Shown: positions 16,099-24,607, counted from the stretch's first letter. The stretch is DNA of 41,008 nt from Solirubrobacteraceae bacterium (GCA_025451035.1 JANWLE010000017.1:1-41008); one strand, 5' to 3'. Made by a program: numbers and translations. Notes: generated by a model from the letters alone, not told the origin.

Positions 16099-16932
16099 AT
16101 GCATTTCAGAGTCGCGGCAGTCCAGCTCAACTCCGGCGCCGAGAAGACCGCGAATCTCGCCGCCGCCGACCGCCTGGTGCGCGCCGCCGCCGCCGACGGA
16201 GCCAGCTTGATCGTGCTGCCCGAGAAGTGGCCCGCGATCGGCTCTGAGGAGCAGCTGCGCACAGCCGCAGAGACACTCGACGGCCAGGCGATCAGCTGGG
16301 CGCGCCAGACAGCGCGGGAGCTCGCCGTAGACCTCATCGCCGGCTCGATCTGCGAGCAGCGCGAGGGGCAGACCAAGCTGTCGAACACCTCCGTGCACGT
16401 CGGCCCAGACGGCGAGATCAAGGCCGTCTACCGCAAGCTGCACATGTTCGACGTCGAAGTCGATGGGCGCGTCTACCGCGAGTCGGCGCTCGAGCAGCCA
16501 GGCCAGGAGATCGTCCTGAGCCAGACCGCCGACGGCGTCAGGCTCGGGCTGTCGGTGTGCTACGACCTGCGTTTCCCGGAGCTCTACCGCATCCTGGCGC
16601 TGCAAGGAGCACGCGTGCTCCTGGTTCCCGCGGCGTTTACGCTCGCCACCACCCGCGACCACTGGGAAATCCTGCTGCGCGCCCGGGCGATCGAGAACCA
16701 GTGTTTTGTCCTCGCCGCCAATCAGATCGGTGAGCATCCCGGCGGCCAGCGCTCCGGCGGGCGCTCGATGATCATCGACCCGTGGGGGACGGTGCTCGCG
16801 CAGGCGCCGGACAGTGAGGGTCACATCTTCGCCGAGCTTGACCTGGCGCGGCTTGAGGAGATCCGCACACAGCTGCCGGCGCTGGCCAACCGCCGCCCCG
16901 GCGCCTACCGCTGGCCGGAAGCGGTGAGCTGA
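16099..16932 (+). CDS. nitrilase-superfamily amidase (Nit/omega-amidase-like)
   Basis: A 277-aa carbon-nitrogen hydrolase with the complete catalytic triad: Glu42 (LPEKW), Lys113 (YRKLHMFDV) and Cys154 (SVCYDLRFPELYR). The YRKxHxFDV and CYDLRFPELYR strings are characteristic of the Nit1/Nit2 branch, which includes deaminated-glutathione amidase and omega-amidase. It therefore probably hydrolyses a small alpha-keto-acid amide, though related proteins hydrolyse carbamoyl compounds. The ATG follows a GAGGG. The stop overlaps the TetR start by one base, and a palindromic operator lies upstream, so the pair forms a self-regulated operon. Confidence 0.88.
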   Translation: MHFRVAAVQLNSGAEKTANLAAADRLVRAAAADGASLIVLPEKWPAIGSEEQLRTAAETLDGQAISWARQTARELAVDLIAGSICEQREGQTKLSNTSVHVGPDGEIKAVYRKLHMFDVEVDGRVYRESALEQPGQEIVLSQTADGVRLGLSVCYDLRFPELYRILALQGARVLLVPAAFTLATTRDHWEILLRARAIENQCFVLAANQIGEHPGGQRSGGRSMIIDPWGTVLAQAPDSEGHIFAELDLARLEEIRTQLPALANRRPGAYRWPEAVS

Positions 16933-17558
16933 TGGCGAGCGCTCCCCGCACAAAGGCCGCGATCGACAAGCAGCGCGCGATCCTCGACGCGGCCGTCAGG
17001 GTGTTCGCCCGGCAGGGCTTTCACGCCTGCCGCGTGTCGGACATAGCCGACGAGGCCGGCGTCGCCTACGGGCTCGTCTACCACTACTTCGACTCCAAGG
17101 ACGAGATCCTCAACACGCTCTTCCGCGAGCGCTGGAACGTGATGCTCGCGACCATCAAGGAAGTCGACACCGAGCCGCTGAAGCCCCGCGACAAGCTGCA
17201 GGCGATAGCGTCATTCATCGTCGACAGCTATCGCCACGACCCCGAGCTGATGAAGGTGATCATCGTTGAGGTCACGCGCGCGGCTAACTCGTTCGGCCAA
17301 ACACACCTAGGTGAGATCCGCGAGGCCTACCTGATGATCGCTGAGATAGTCACCAAGGCCCAGCGCGAAGGCACGTTCAAGCGCGAGATCGACGCGGAGT
17401 TCGCGGCGATGGCCTTCTACGGCGCGATCGAGCAGGTGCTCACCGGTTGGATCTTCGGTCTGCTGCCCGAGGGTGAGGAGCACTTCGAGCGCGCCAAGAA
17501 GCTCGTGGTCGAGACCGTCTGCGGCGGACTGCAGAGCGAGCCCGCGGCGGCCAAGTGA
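16932..17558 (+). CDS. TetR/AcrR-family regulator
   Basis: A 208-aa one-component repressor. The DNA-binding domain is at residues 10-60: QRAILDAAVRVFARQGFHACRVSDIADEAGVAYGLVYHYFDSKDEIL. The C-terminal domain (70-205) is all helical with AAMAFYGAIEQVLTGWIFGL, similar to FadR-like acyl-CoA-responsive TetR regulators. It shares one base with the upstream amidase. Likely targets are the palindrome at 16055-16070 and possibly the inverted repeat at 10706-10732, given the surrounding acyl-CoA genes. The ligand is unknown. Confidence 0.9.
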   Translation: MASAPRTKAAIDKQRAILDAAVRVFARQGFHACRVSDIADEAGVAYGLVYHYFDSKDEILNTLFRERWNVMLATIKEVDTEPLKPRDKLQAIASFIVDSYRHDPELMKVIIVEVTRAANSFGQTHLGEIREAYLMIAEIVTKAQREGTFKREIDAEFAAMAFYGAIEQVLTGWIFGLLPEGEEHFERAKKLVVETVCGGLQSEPAAAK

Positions 17559-17602
17559 GAACCCACCCGCGAGCCGCCCTGGATCGCGCGGTCGGCTATC
17601 AA

Positions 17603-17608
17603 TAGACT
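17603..17608 (+). promoter_or_regulatory. -10 box TAGACT
   Basis: TAGACT lies 8 nt before the ATG at 17617 with no Shine-Dalgarno, fitting a leaderless transcript for the small membrane-protein cluster. Confidence 0.4.
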
Positions 17609-17616
17609 GCAGCCCT

Positions 17617-17751
17617 ATGGATAACGACCTAGTCAAGCGCCTGATGTGGTCCGGCATGCTCGCCGGCGTCGGAGCGCTCTCCAGCGTGCTCGCCCAGCGC
17701 GTCGCCGTGATGCTCTGGCGGCGCCTGTTCGACGAGGAGCCGCCGGAGTGA
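17617..17751 (+). CDS. 44-aa membrane protein, DUF4235-like
   Basis: A short protein with one hydrophobic helix (about 10-32, MWSGMLAGVGALSSVLAQRVAVMLW) and an RRLFDEEPPE tail. The WRR...EEPPE ending resembles DUF4235 integral membrane proteins of actinobacteria, but this one is about half the usual length, with only one helix. It is too short for many gene finders. Evidence that it is real: its stop overlaps the next gene by 4 nt (GTGA), it has a promoter-like box, and it is followed by three further membrane proteins on the same strand. Confidence 0.65.
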   Translation: MDNDLVKRLMWSGMLAGVGALSSVLAQRVAVMLWRRLFDEEPPE

Positions 17752-17927
17752 GCGACCCGCCAGCAGCCGAGCAGGCCGCCAATGGGTTCGCGCCGCCGGC
17801 CGGGCAACCGTCCGCGCAGAGCCCGATCGAGCAGCTCTATGACGCCGAGCGTCCCGAGCTCGCCGTAGCCGCCGCGTTCGCCGGCGGCCTGGTGTTCGCG
17901 ATACTTTTGCGCCGGCTGCGCTCCTGA
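17748..17927 (+). CDS. 59-aa single-pass membrane protein
   Basis: It starts at a GTG overlapping the previous stop. Residues 1-35 are Pro/Ala-rich and probably disordered (SDPPAAEQAANGFAPP). A conserved-looking PIEQLYDAERPELAVAAAFAGGLVFAILLRRLRS segment then gives one C-terminal transmembrane helix with a basic cytosolic tip. No family is recognised. Its place between the DUF4235-like and holin-like genes suggests a shared membrane complex or envelope function. Confidence 0.6.
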   Translation: MSDPPAAEQAANGFAPPAGQPSAQSPIEQLYDAERPELAVAAAFAGGLVFAILLRRLRS

Positions 17928-17929
17928 CC

Positions 17930-18436
17930 ATGTGCCCGCCCCCGCAAGACAAAGAGCACTCACAGAACATCGCAACCGCGATCGCCGAGGTCTCAGAGCG
18001 CGCCTCACTGCTCGTACGCGAGGAGATCGAGCTCGCCAAGACCGAGATCAGCGAAAAGGTCGGCAAGATCCTCAAGGGCGTCGTGGTCGGCGCGGCCGCC
18101 GGCGTCTTCGTCCTCACCGCAGTGTTCTTCATCCTGATCGGCTGCGCCTGGCTGCTCTACTTCGAGCTGCCGATCGGCAACGAGTTCACGTACTTCTGGG
18201 GTTTCTTCGCGATGGCGGCGATTCTTCTGGTGCTGGGCGCGATCGCTGGATTTCTCGCCGCCAAGGCAGTCAAAGCCGGCTCCCCGCCGGTGCCCGAGAT
18301 GGCGATAGACCAGGCGCGCAAGATCCGCGAGACAATGGGCGCGCCAGCCGGCGAGACGCCGTTCGCAGCCCCTGCAAACGCCACGGACACAAAGGAGCAG
18401 GTTGATGCCACAGCGCTCGGCCGCCGAGATTCGTAG
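17930..18436 (+). CDS. holin-superfamily-like membrane protein (Phage_holin_3_6 type)
   Basis: A 168-aa protein with an amphipathic N-terminal helix (IATAIAEVSERASLLVREEIELAKTEISEKVGKI). Two transmembrane helices follow: about 50-78 (VVVGAAAGVFVLTAVFFILIGCAWLLYF) and 90-112 (FWGFFAMAAILLVLGAIAGFLAAKAV). A disordered tail completes it. This matches the chromosomal actinobacterial holin-like family, which is widespread outside prophages. There are no lysin or phage genes nearby, so a lysis role is unlikely. It begins 2 nt after the previous stop and overlaps the DUF3618 gene. Confidence 0.8.
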   Translation: MCPPPQDKEHSQNIATAIAEVSERASLLVREEIELAKTEISEKVGKILKGVVVGAAAGVFVLTAVFFILIGCAWLLYFELPIGNEFTYFWGFFAMAAILLVLGAIAGFLAAKAVKAGSPPVPEMAIDQARKIRETMGAPAGETPFAAPANATDTKEQVDATALGRRDS

Positions 18437-18629
18437 CTCGATCGAGGCCAACCGCGCCGAGCTCGGCGTATCGCTCGAACGCCTGCGCAGCGAGGTCTCC
18501 GAGCTCACGGACTGGCGTGCGCAGATCAACCGCCATCAGCGGCAGGTTCTGGTCGGCGCGGCCGTCGCGGGTTTCGTGATCGGCGGCGGCATCGCCGCCT
18601 TCGGCGGGCTTTTGCGCCGCCGCCGCTAA
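18405..18629 (+). CDS. DUF3618 membrane protein
   Basis: A 74-aa protein with the DUF3618 signature at its N-terminus (RSAAEIRSSIEANRAELGVSLERL), a coiled-coil-prone charged helix, and one C-terminal helix (VLVGAAVAGFVIGGGIAAFG) ending in LLRRRR. AAAGGAG ends 7 nt before the ATG at 18405, which decides the start over a TTG one codon earlier. It overlaps the holin-like gene by 32 nt in another frame. The holin-like plus DUF3618 pairing is common in actinobacteria; function is unknown, perhaps membrane or stress related. Confidence 0.85.
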   Translation: MPQRSAAEIRSSIEANRAELGVSLERLRSEVSELTDWRAQINRHQRQVLVGAAVAGFVIGGGIAAFGGLLRRRR

Positions 18630-18642
18630 CGCGCGCGGCCGT

Positions 18643-19503
18643 CTACAACAGGCTGCGCGGGATGGCGCCCACGCCGAGCAGGCCCGGGCCCGTATAGGTG
18701 CCGATCACGGGCCCCACCTCGGAGGTGAAGATGGGCTCGCAGTCGAAGATCTCCCGGCAGCGCTCGATCAGCCGCTGCGACTGCTCGGGCGCCTGGATGT
18801 GCTGGACCACCCAGCCATCGGCGCCGCTCGCCTTGAGCTCCTGCGCGTACTGGACCATGCGCTCGAAGGCGCGTCCCGCGGTCCTGACTCGCTCGACCGG
18901 GGTGATCTCGTACTCGAGCGAGAGAATCGGCTTGATCTTCAGCGTGCCCCCGAGCCATGCCTGCGCCTTGCCGATACGCCCGCCGCGTCGGAGGAACTCG
19001 AGCGTGTCTAGGCAGAACCAGATCCGCAGAGCGCCGCGCGCGTCGTGCACGCGGGCGATCACCTCCTCGCGGTCGGCGCCCTCATGCACCGCCGCGCAGG
19101 CGGCCAGCAGCAGCAGGCCCATTCCGCCGCAACCGGTTTCCGCGTCCAGGACAGTCACCCGCTCGCCGACGCCGCGCTCCACCAGCAACTGGCGGGCCTG
19201 GCGCGCCGCCTCGCAAGTACCGGAGATGCCGCCCGCGAGATGGATCGAGACTATCTCCTGGCCAGCGTCGAGCAGCGGTTCCCAGACCGCCAGGAAATCC
19301 CCGATCGAGGGCTGGGAGGTCGTCGGCAGCTGAGGGTCGGCGCGCAGCCGCTCATAGAACTCGTCGAGGCTCGAGATCGCCAGCTCGCGCTCCGGTGACC
19401 CGCCCCAACCCACATACAGGCTGACCAGATGGATGTCGTTCTCCGCCACCAGCGCGGACGGCAGATAATGGGTTGTATCGGAGACGATCGCCACAGCGGG
19501 CAT
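18643..19503 (-). CDS. DegV family (fatty-acid-binding) protein
   Basis: A 286-aa cytosolic protein of the DegV/FakB type, members of which bind a fatty acid for a fatty-acid kinase. AIVSDTTHYLP at the N-terminus, TTSQPSIGDFLAVWEPL, IHLAGGISGTCEAARQA and a WFCLDTLEFLRRGGRIGKAQAWLGGTLKIKPIL block are typical. The ATG at 19503 is chosen because AIVSDTT follows at once and a TAGGGT box lies 8 nt upstream. No FakA-like kinase is in the window. It is divergent from the epimerase gene. Confidence 0.9.
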   Translation of the reverse strand: MPAVAIVSDTTHYLPSALVAENDIHLVSLYVGWGGSPERELAISSLDEFYERLRADPQLPTTSQPSIGDFLAVWEPLLDAGQEIVSIHLAGGISGTCEAARQARQLLVERGVGERVTVLDAETGCGGMGLLLLAACAAVHEGADREEVIARVHDARGALRIWFCLDTLEFLRRGGRIGKAQAWLGGTLKIKPILSLEYEITPVERVRTAGRAFERMVQYAQELKASGADGWVVQHIQAPEQSQRLIERCREIFDCEPIFTSEVGPVIGTYTGPGLLGVGAIPRSLL

Positions 19504-19511
19504 TGGCGAGC

Positions 19512-19517
19512 ACCCTA
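19512..19517 (-). promoter_or_regulatory. -10 box TAGGGT for the DegV gene
   Basis: Minus-strand TAGGGT lies 8 nt before the ATG at 19503, with no Shine-Dalgarno. The first 11 bases (TAGGGTGCTCG) are the same as in front of the gene at 6113. Confidence 0.45.
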
Positions 19518-19585
19518 ACAGCAACGCTCGATGCGGACACCGTAGAGGCTGCGGCTCACCGTTTTTGCGAACGCTGGCGTAGAGC

Positions 19586-19591
19586 TACACT
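19586..19591 (+). promoter_or_regulatory. -10 box TACACT
   Basis: TACACT lies 7 nt before the GTG at 19599. A T-rich TTTTTG is at a -35-like distance. A leaderless transcript is suggested. Confidence 0.4.
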
Positions 19592-19598
19592 GGCGGCG

Positions 19599-20647
<1,049 letters not shown>

Positions 20648-20651
<4 letters not shown>

Positions 20652-21052
20652 AGACGGTTCTCGATCTGCACGAACCCGGATGGCTGTGCCTCGCCGTCAC
20701 TCGGCGCGCCCTCGGTCGCCTGGCCCTCGGGCAGGCCTAGCGCCTGCGCCAGCTCGCCGGACTCGTACATCTCGCAGACGATGTCGCATCCTCCGATCAG
20801 CTCACCGCCGATGAACAGCTGCGGGATCGTCGGCCAGTCCGACAGAGTCGACAGCTCCTGGCGGATGCGCGGATCGGGCAGCACGTCGACCGCGGCGAAC
20901 GGCGCGCCAAGCGCCTGCAGCGCCGCGATGGTGCGGGCGGAGAACCCGCAGGCGGGGGCTTCGGGGGTGCCCTTCATGAAGAGGATCGTGTGGTTCTCGC
21001 TGATCGCCTGTGCGATCGCGTCGCGGACCTGGTTTGACTCGCTGGTGGACAT
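20648..21052 (-). CDS. monothiol glutaredoxin, CGFS type
   Basis: A Grx4/GrxD-type protein that binds a [2Fe-2S] cluster with glutathione and passes it on. The active site is Cys35-Gly-Phe-Ser38 (ACGFS). The glutathione-binding segments WPTIPQLFIGGELIGGCDIV are intact. At 134 aa it is slightly longer than usual because of an acidic C-terminal tail (GQATEGAPSDGEAQPSG...). AGGAGC precedes the ATG; the open frame continues upstream without homology. BolA lies 17 nt upstream on the same strand, its known partner. Confidence 0.95.
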
Positions 21053-21069
21053 GCGGGGGCTCCTGACTC

Positions 21070-21300
21070 TTAGTCTTCGGTCTGGGTCTTCAAGGACAGC
21101 GCGTGGATCGGCCCGCCGATCTCCGCCCCGAAGATCTCGTAGACGAGACGGTGCTGCTCGACGCGGCTGCGCCCGGCGAAGGCGGCGGCGGTGACCGTCG
21201 CGCGAAAGTGGTCGCCGCCGCCGGTGTAGTCCTCGACTTCGGCGCGAGCGCCCGGTATGGCGGACTCGATGCGCTGCTTGATCTCCTCGACTGTGGGCAT
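21070..21300 (-). CDS. BolA family protein
   Basis: A 76-aa BolA protein. Residues RIESAIPGARAEVEDYTGGGDHFRATVTAAAFAGRSRVEQHRLVYEIFG match the family, and the C-terminal IHALSLKT contains the conserved His that can join glutaredoxin in cluster binding. AGAGAGG lies upstream of the ATG. It probably forms a Grx4-BolA [2Fe-2S] complex with the next gene. It is divergent from an A-type Fe-S carrier gene, so all three may share one control region. Confidence 0.94.
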   Translation of the reverse strand: MPTVEEIKQRIESAIPGARAEVEDYTGGGDHFRATVTAAAFAGRSRVEQHRLVYEIFGAEIGGPIHALSLKTQTED

Positions 21301-21334
21301 ATAGATCCTCTCTAGAGTAGTGAACTTTGGTGGC

Positions 21335-21350
21335 TATACTTTGGAAAGTA
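21335..21350. promoter_or_regulatory. -10 box within a palindrome between bolA-type and Fe-S carrier genes
   Basis: TACTTT, GG, AAAGTA at 21337-21350 form an inverted repeat ending on the base before the ATG at 21351. TATACT at 21335-21340 could be a -10 box for that gene, giving a leaderless mRNA. A repressor bound here would cover both promoter and start codon. Confidence 0.45.
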
Positions 21351-21704
21351 ATGATCACAATCAGCGACAAGGGCGCCGAGAAGGTGCGCGAGTTTCTCGC
21401 CAGTCAGCCGGGCGACGTGAGCCTGGCGGGTCTGCGCGTCGGAGTGCGCGGCGGCGGCTGCTCTGGATTCCAATACCAGCTCGCGTTCGACGAGCAGCGC
21501 GAGAGCGACACGGTGTTCGAGAGCCACGGCTTGAAGCTGCTGGTCGACAACTCGAGCCTGCCGTATGTGAGCGGCTCGGTGATCGACTACGAGGAGAGCC
21601 TGCAGGGCGCCGGCTTCAAGGTGAACAACCCCAACGTGGTTGCTGCCTGCGGTTGCGGCTCATCCTTCCGCGTCGCCGACGAAGAGCCGGTCTCCGCGCT
21701 GTAG
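21351..21704 (+). CDS. A-type iron-sulfur carrier (IscA/ErpA family)
   Basis: A 117-aa scaffold/carrier for Fe-S clusters. The three cluster cysteines are Cys37 (GGGCSGF), Cys100 and Cys102 (ACGCGSSF). MITISDKGAEKVREFL is a standard N-terminus, so I prefer ATG 21351 to the start 24 nt earlier. It is divergent from the glutaredoxin-BolA pair, making a compact Fe-S delivery locus. The following lipoprotein gene appears to begin inside its last 52 nt in another frame. Confidence 0.94.
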   Translation: MITISDKGAEKVREFLASQPGDVSLAGLRVGVRGGGCSGFQYQLAFDEQRESDTVFESHGLKLLVDNSSLPYVSGSVIDYEESLQGAGFKVNNPNVVAACGCGSSFRVADEEPVSAL

Positions 21705-22993
21705 CGGTCAGGGCGAGGGGCTGCGCGCCGCTGCTGGCGGCGCTGGCGATCCTGCCCGGCTGCGGCTCGCGCAAGCAAGCCCACGCTCGTGCCTCCAGGG
21801 CGCAACTGACTGTCGCGGCGGGCACGCCGGTCAAGGGCCCCGCCGGCGGTCTCGCGATCGGTCTCACCGAGCCAAACCCGTACTTGCTGGCCGAGCCGGT
21901 ACCGCTCCCGGCGTTTACGGGCGCCCGCGGCCTGGTGAGCGCGCTCGCGCCGCGCTTTTTGCGCCTCGACGTCGACTGGGCGGCGTTGGCGCCTTCCGCG
22001 CGGACCCCGCCGCTGCTCGCGGGCGAGGTCTCCGGCTGCGCGCGAACAATCGGCCCTTGCGCCGCCTACGCGGGCGTGGCCGCCCAGATGCGCGCGATCG
22101 CGGCGCTCCAGCGCCGCTCGGGCGTCCCCGAAGTCCTCGTCGTCTTCTACAACGCGCCCGCGTGGGCGAGTGCCCCGCCCAACGGTTGCGTCGTTACCCG
22201 CGCGAGGGCGGGGGCGGGGACATTGACGGCAGCTGGGCTCGCCGCCTACCGCCAGCTCGCGCTCGAGGTGCTTGTGCTGGCGCGGCGCGAAGGCGCCCGG
22301 CTGCGCTGGTGGAGCCCGTGGGATGAGCCGAACGAGCCGCTGATGCTGAGCCCCCAGCGCCAAAGCTGCTCTGTCGGCTCCCCCTCGCTGGCGGTGGGCG
22401 CCTACACCCGCCTGGCGCGCACCCTGATAGGCGTTTTGCGCGCGCAACCGGGTGGGCCGCGCGGGCTCGTGCTCGGCGAACTGGCGGACATTCCCGCGCC
22501 CGCGCCGAGCGCGACCGGCATCGCCGAGTTCGTCGCCGCGCTGCCCGCCGACGTGCTCTGCAGCACCGGCGTCTGGGGGCAGCACGTCTACCCGGGGGGC
22601 CATGGCTCTCTGTATGGGTCATCCGCCGATCCCGCTGACGTCGCGGTGCTCGAGCGGGCGCTCGACGAGCGCGGCGTCTGCGGTCAGCGTGCCCGCATCT
22701 GGATCAGCGAGACCGGTGTCGGGGCGCTGCACGACCCCGCCGCGCGCGCCTCCGCCAGCGCGCCGCGGGCGGAGTGCCGGCTGCTTCAGCAAGCGCTCTT
22801 GCGGTGGTACCGCGACCCGCGTGTGGACGTCGCCTTCCAGTACACCTTCCGCGAAGACCCGGCGTTCCCCGTCGGGCTCGCCTCCGCGGACCTCAGCCAC
22901 CTCTATCCGTCCTACTACCTGTGGCGCGCGTGGGGTGGCGCGAGGGCCCCGCAGGCTGCGCCGCCACAGCAGCCGGCGCAGTGCTCGGGATGA
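21653..22993 (+). CDS. glycoside-hydrolase-like lipoprotein
   Basis: A probable surface (beta/alpha)8-barrel hydrolase of the GH39/GH5 clan type. A basic n-region, APLLAALAILPG and Cys form a lipobox near residue 38. The barrel shows RLDVDWAAL, VLVVFYNAPAW, the acid/base candidate in WWSPWDEPNEP, and a nucleophile candidate Glu in IWISETGVG. YPSYYLWRAWG is near the C-terminus. The start is uncertain. No ATG or GTG lies before the signal peptide in this frame, so I propose TTG 21653, overlapping the Fe-S carrier gene; later TTG codons would remove the signal. The substrate is unknown. A perfect 15-bp hairpin follows the stop. Confidence 0.75.
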   Translation: MRLILPRRRRRAGLRAVAVRARGCAPLLAALAILPGCGSRKQAHARASRAQLTVAAGTPVKGPAGGLAIGLTEPNPYLLAEPVPLPAFTGARGLVSALAPRFLRLDVDWAALAPSARTPPLLAGEVSGCARTIGPCAAYAGVAAQMRAIAALQRRSGVPEVLVVFYNAPAWASAPPNGCVVTRARAGAGTLTAAGLAAYRQLALEVLVLARREGARLRWWSPWDEPNEPLMLSPQRQSCSVGSPSLAVGAYTRLARTLIGVLRAQPGGPRGLVLGELADIPAPAPSATGIAEFVAALPADVLCSTGVWGQHVYPGGHGSLYGSSADPADVAVLERALDERGVCGQRARIWISETGVGALHDPAARASASAPRAECRLLQQALLRWYRDPRVDVAFQYTFREDPAFPVGLASADLSHLYPSYYLWRAWGGARAPQAAPPQQPAQCSG

Positions 22994-22996
22994 CAG

Positions 22997-23042
22997 ACGA
23001 GCCGGCTGAGGAGCAGTTGCCTGCGGTCCTCAGCCGGCTCGT
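22997..23042. terminator. bidirectional terminator, 15-bp perfect stem
   Basis: ACGAGCCGGCTGAGG at 22997-23011 pairs with its complement at 23028-23042 around a 16-nt loop. It lies between the ends of two convergent genes (22993 and 23075). There is no U-tail, as is common in high-GC actinobacteria. Confidence 0.7.
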
Positions 23043-23074
23043 AGAGCGCGCGTCGGCGCCCGCCTGTCCGAGTG

Positions 23075-23719
23075 CTAGTGCGCGCCAGCCGCCTGCGGCC
23101 TGTGGCGTCCCCAGTGCATCTTGTGCACGAAGCCCAGCGCGGTCTCGGGGTTGCGCAGCGCGCCGGCGAACGTCAGGACGGCGAAGCCGATGCCCGAGAG
23201 CAACAGCGCGAGGCCGACCATGATGCCGAACAGCGAGAGCTGTTCACCCATGTAGGAGGCGTTCAGCGCGGTCGACAGGGCGGTCTCGGTGACCCAGACG
23301 TTGCGGGCCGGGTTTTCCAGCGCCTTGCCGTTGCTCTTCAGCGCTTCGGCTTCGTTGTTGGTGCCAGCGCCGGTGGGGCTCGCAAAGCGAGGCATCTGCG
23401 AGTAGACGGCGCCGTGGCTGGCCACCAGCGCGTGGATGCGCATGTAGTTGGCGAAGCAGCGTGCGGTCGAGCCGGAGTTCACTGACTTGTTCGCCGCCGT
23501 GCAGGTTGGGAGTTCGAGCTTAGAGGGGTTAAGCCCCGCCTTGCTCACCTCTGCGCGAATCGCGGCCGGGCTCATGTCCGGCGTGCCCGCAACCTTCTGC
23601 TGCTTGAGGGCCGTTTGCACTTCATCGCGGCCGCTGACGCTCACCACGATCGCTGCGACGCCAAAGGCGACCAGTACGACCGCTGCGACCAGACCGCCGA
23701 TCTCGAATACCTTGCGCAT
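23075..23719 (-). CDS. two-helix membrane protein of unknown function
   Basis: A 214-aa protein with an N-terminal transmembrane helix (about 7-30, GGLVAAVVLVAFGVAAIVVSVSG). An extracytoplasmic region of some 125 residues contains two cysteines (PTCTA...ARCFANYM) that could form a disulfide. A second helix follows at about 165-190 (LFGIMVGLALLLSGIGFAVLTFAGAL), then a basic tail. AAAGGAAAG precedes the ATG. I do not recognise the family; the MSPAAIRAEVSKAGLNPSKLELPTC segment recurs to my knowledge in actinobacterial hypothetical proteins. It is isolated between two hairpin terminators. Confidence 0.75.
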   Translation of the reverse strand: MRKVFEIGGLVAAVVLVAFGVAAIVVSVSGRDEVQTALKQQKVAGTPDMSPAAIRAEVSKAGLNPSKLELPTCTAANKSVNSGSTARCFANYMRIHALVASHGAVYSQMPRFASPTGAGTNNEAEALKSNGKALENPARNVWVTETALSTALNASYMGEQLSLFGIMVGLALLLSGIGFAVLTFAGALRNPETALGFVHKMHWGRHRPQAAGAH

Positions 23720-23886
23720 GTCTTTCCTTTCGGTTCTGGTCGTGCCTTTGCCGACCTTCCAAGCGCAGTCTTATCTCCGGGCTGCCGTGGCGCATCCGTG
23801 CTGGGCGACGCTTGCGATGGGCGGTCCTCCGGCGAGATCTGCGGTTTTGTCCCGTACGCCCGTGGCGGATAGGCCTCCCTGTGTCC

Positions 23887-23915
23887 GTAGCTTCCCGCAG
23901 CTAGCGGGAGGCTAC
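23887..23915. terminator. 12-bp hairpin 3' of the DNA glycosylase gene
   Basis: GTAGCTTCCCGC at 23887-23898 pairs with 23904-23915 (one G-U) around a 5-nt loop. It lies 6 nt beyond the stop of the minus-strand gene ending at 23921. There is no T-run, so it is judged a terminator by position and stability. Confidence 0.55.
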
Positions 23916-23920
23916 TTGGC

Positions 23921-24538
23921 CTACTGCGGCTCGTTCTCGAGCGAGCGCCACAGGTAGCGGCAGGCGAGCGTGCGGTATGGCCGCCATGGCTCGGCCATCT
24001 GCTCCATCAGCCCAGGGTCGGGGATCTGCTGCAGGCCGTAGGCGCGTTCGATCGCCCGGCGGACGCCGAGATCGCCGACCGCCAGCACGTCGGGGCGCTC
24101 CAGGTGGAACATCAGGAACATGTGCGCTGTCCACTCGCCGATGCCCTTGACCGCCACCAGCTCGGCTATGACCCGATCGTCTGGGAGCTCGTGCAGGCGC
24201 TCGAGCTCCAGCTCGCCCGAGAGCACGTGTTCGGCCAGCGAACGCAGAAAGCCGACCTTGGCGCGCGACAGGCCGGCCGCGGCCTGCAGCTTCACCGGAT
24301 CGTCTGCGAGCAGCAGCGCCGGTGTGGGCTGGCCGTCGTAGCGCTCCAGCAGACGCGTGTAGATAGCTCTCGCGGCGCTGATCGACAGCTGCTGGTTGAT
24401 GATCGAACGCAGCAGCGCGCCGTAGTGGTCATCCTTGCTCGGCCGGCCCTTGCTTTCGCTGGGCAGCTCGCCGTACATGGCGATAAGCCCCTCCAGCACC
24501 GGATCGGCGCTCGAGAGATGGCTCATCGCGCGCCGCAT
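23921..24538 (-). CDS. DNA-3-methyladenine glycosylase (AlkA-like, HhH-GPD)
   Basis: A base-excision-repair glycosylase of 205 aa that would remove alkylated purines from DNA. SIINQQLSISAARAIYTRLLERY is the typical N-terminal helix pair. LVAVKGIGEWTAHMFLMFHL is the helix-hairpin-helix, and the catalytic Asp is in VLAVGDLGVRRA. The C-terminal PWRPYRTLACRYLWRSL is conserved. GGGGAG is 5 nt before the ATG at 24538, so I take that start; a GTG at 24604 in frame lacks a ribosome site and adds a basic leader. It lies 69 nt downstream of the coproheme decarboxylase gene and is probably co-transcribed. Confidence 0.9.
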   Translation of the reverse strand: MRRAMSHLSSADPVLEGLIAMYGELPSESKGRPSKDDHYGALLRSIINQQLSISAARAIYTRLLERYDGQPTPALLLADDPVKLQAAAGLSRAKVGFLRSLAEHVLSGELELERLHELPDDRVIAELVAVKGIGEWTAHMFLMFHLERPDVLAVGDLGVRRAIERAYGLQQIPDPGLMEQMAEPWRPYRTLACRYLWRSLENEPQ

Positions 24539-24607
24539 CGCCGCTCCCCGCAACGGCGCGGGGCGGCGGGTGCGGGCGGCTCGACCGGTGCTGGGACTGG
24601 CCACCGC

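Noticed and set aside
15210-16421. 403-codon minus-strand open frame across the MerR and amidase genes
   Set aside because: It spans two real plus-strand genes and the operator between them and has no recognisable domain.
17930-18436. Prophage holin
   Set aside because: No endolysin, capsid, tail or integrase genes nearby; the family is common on actinobacterial chromosomes next to DUF3618 genes.
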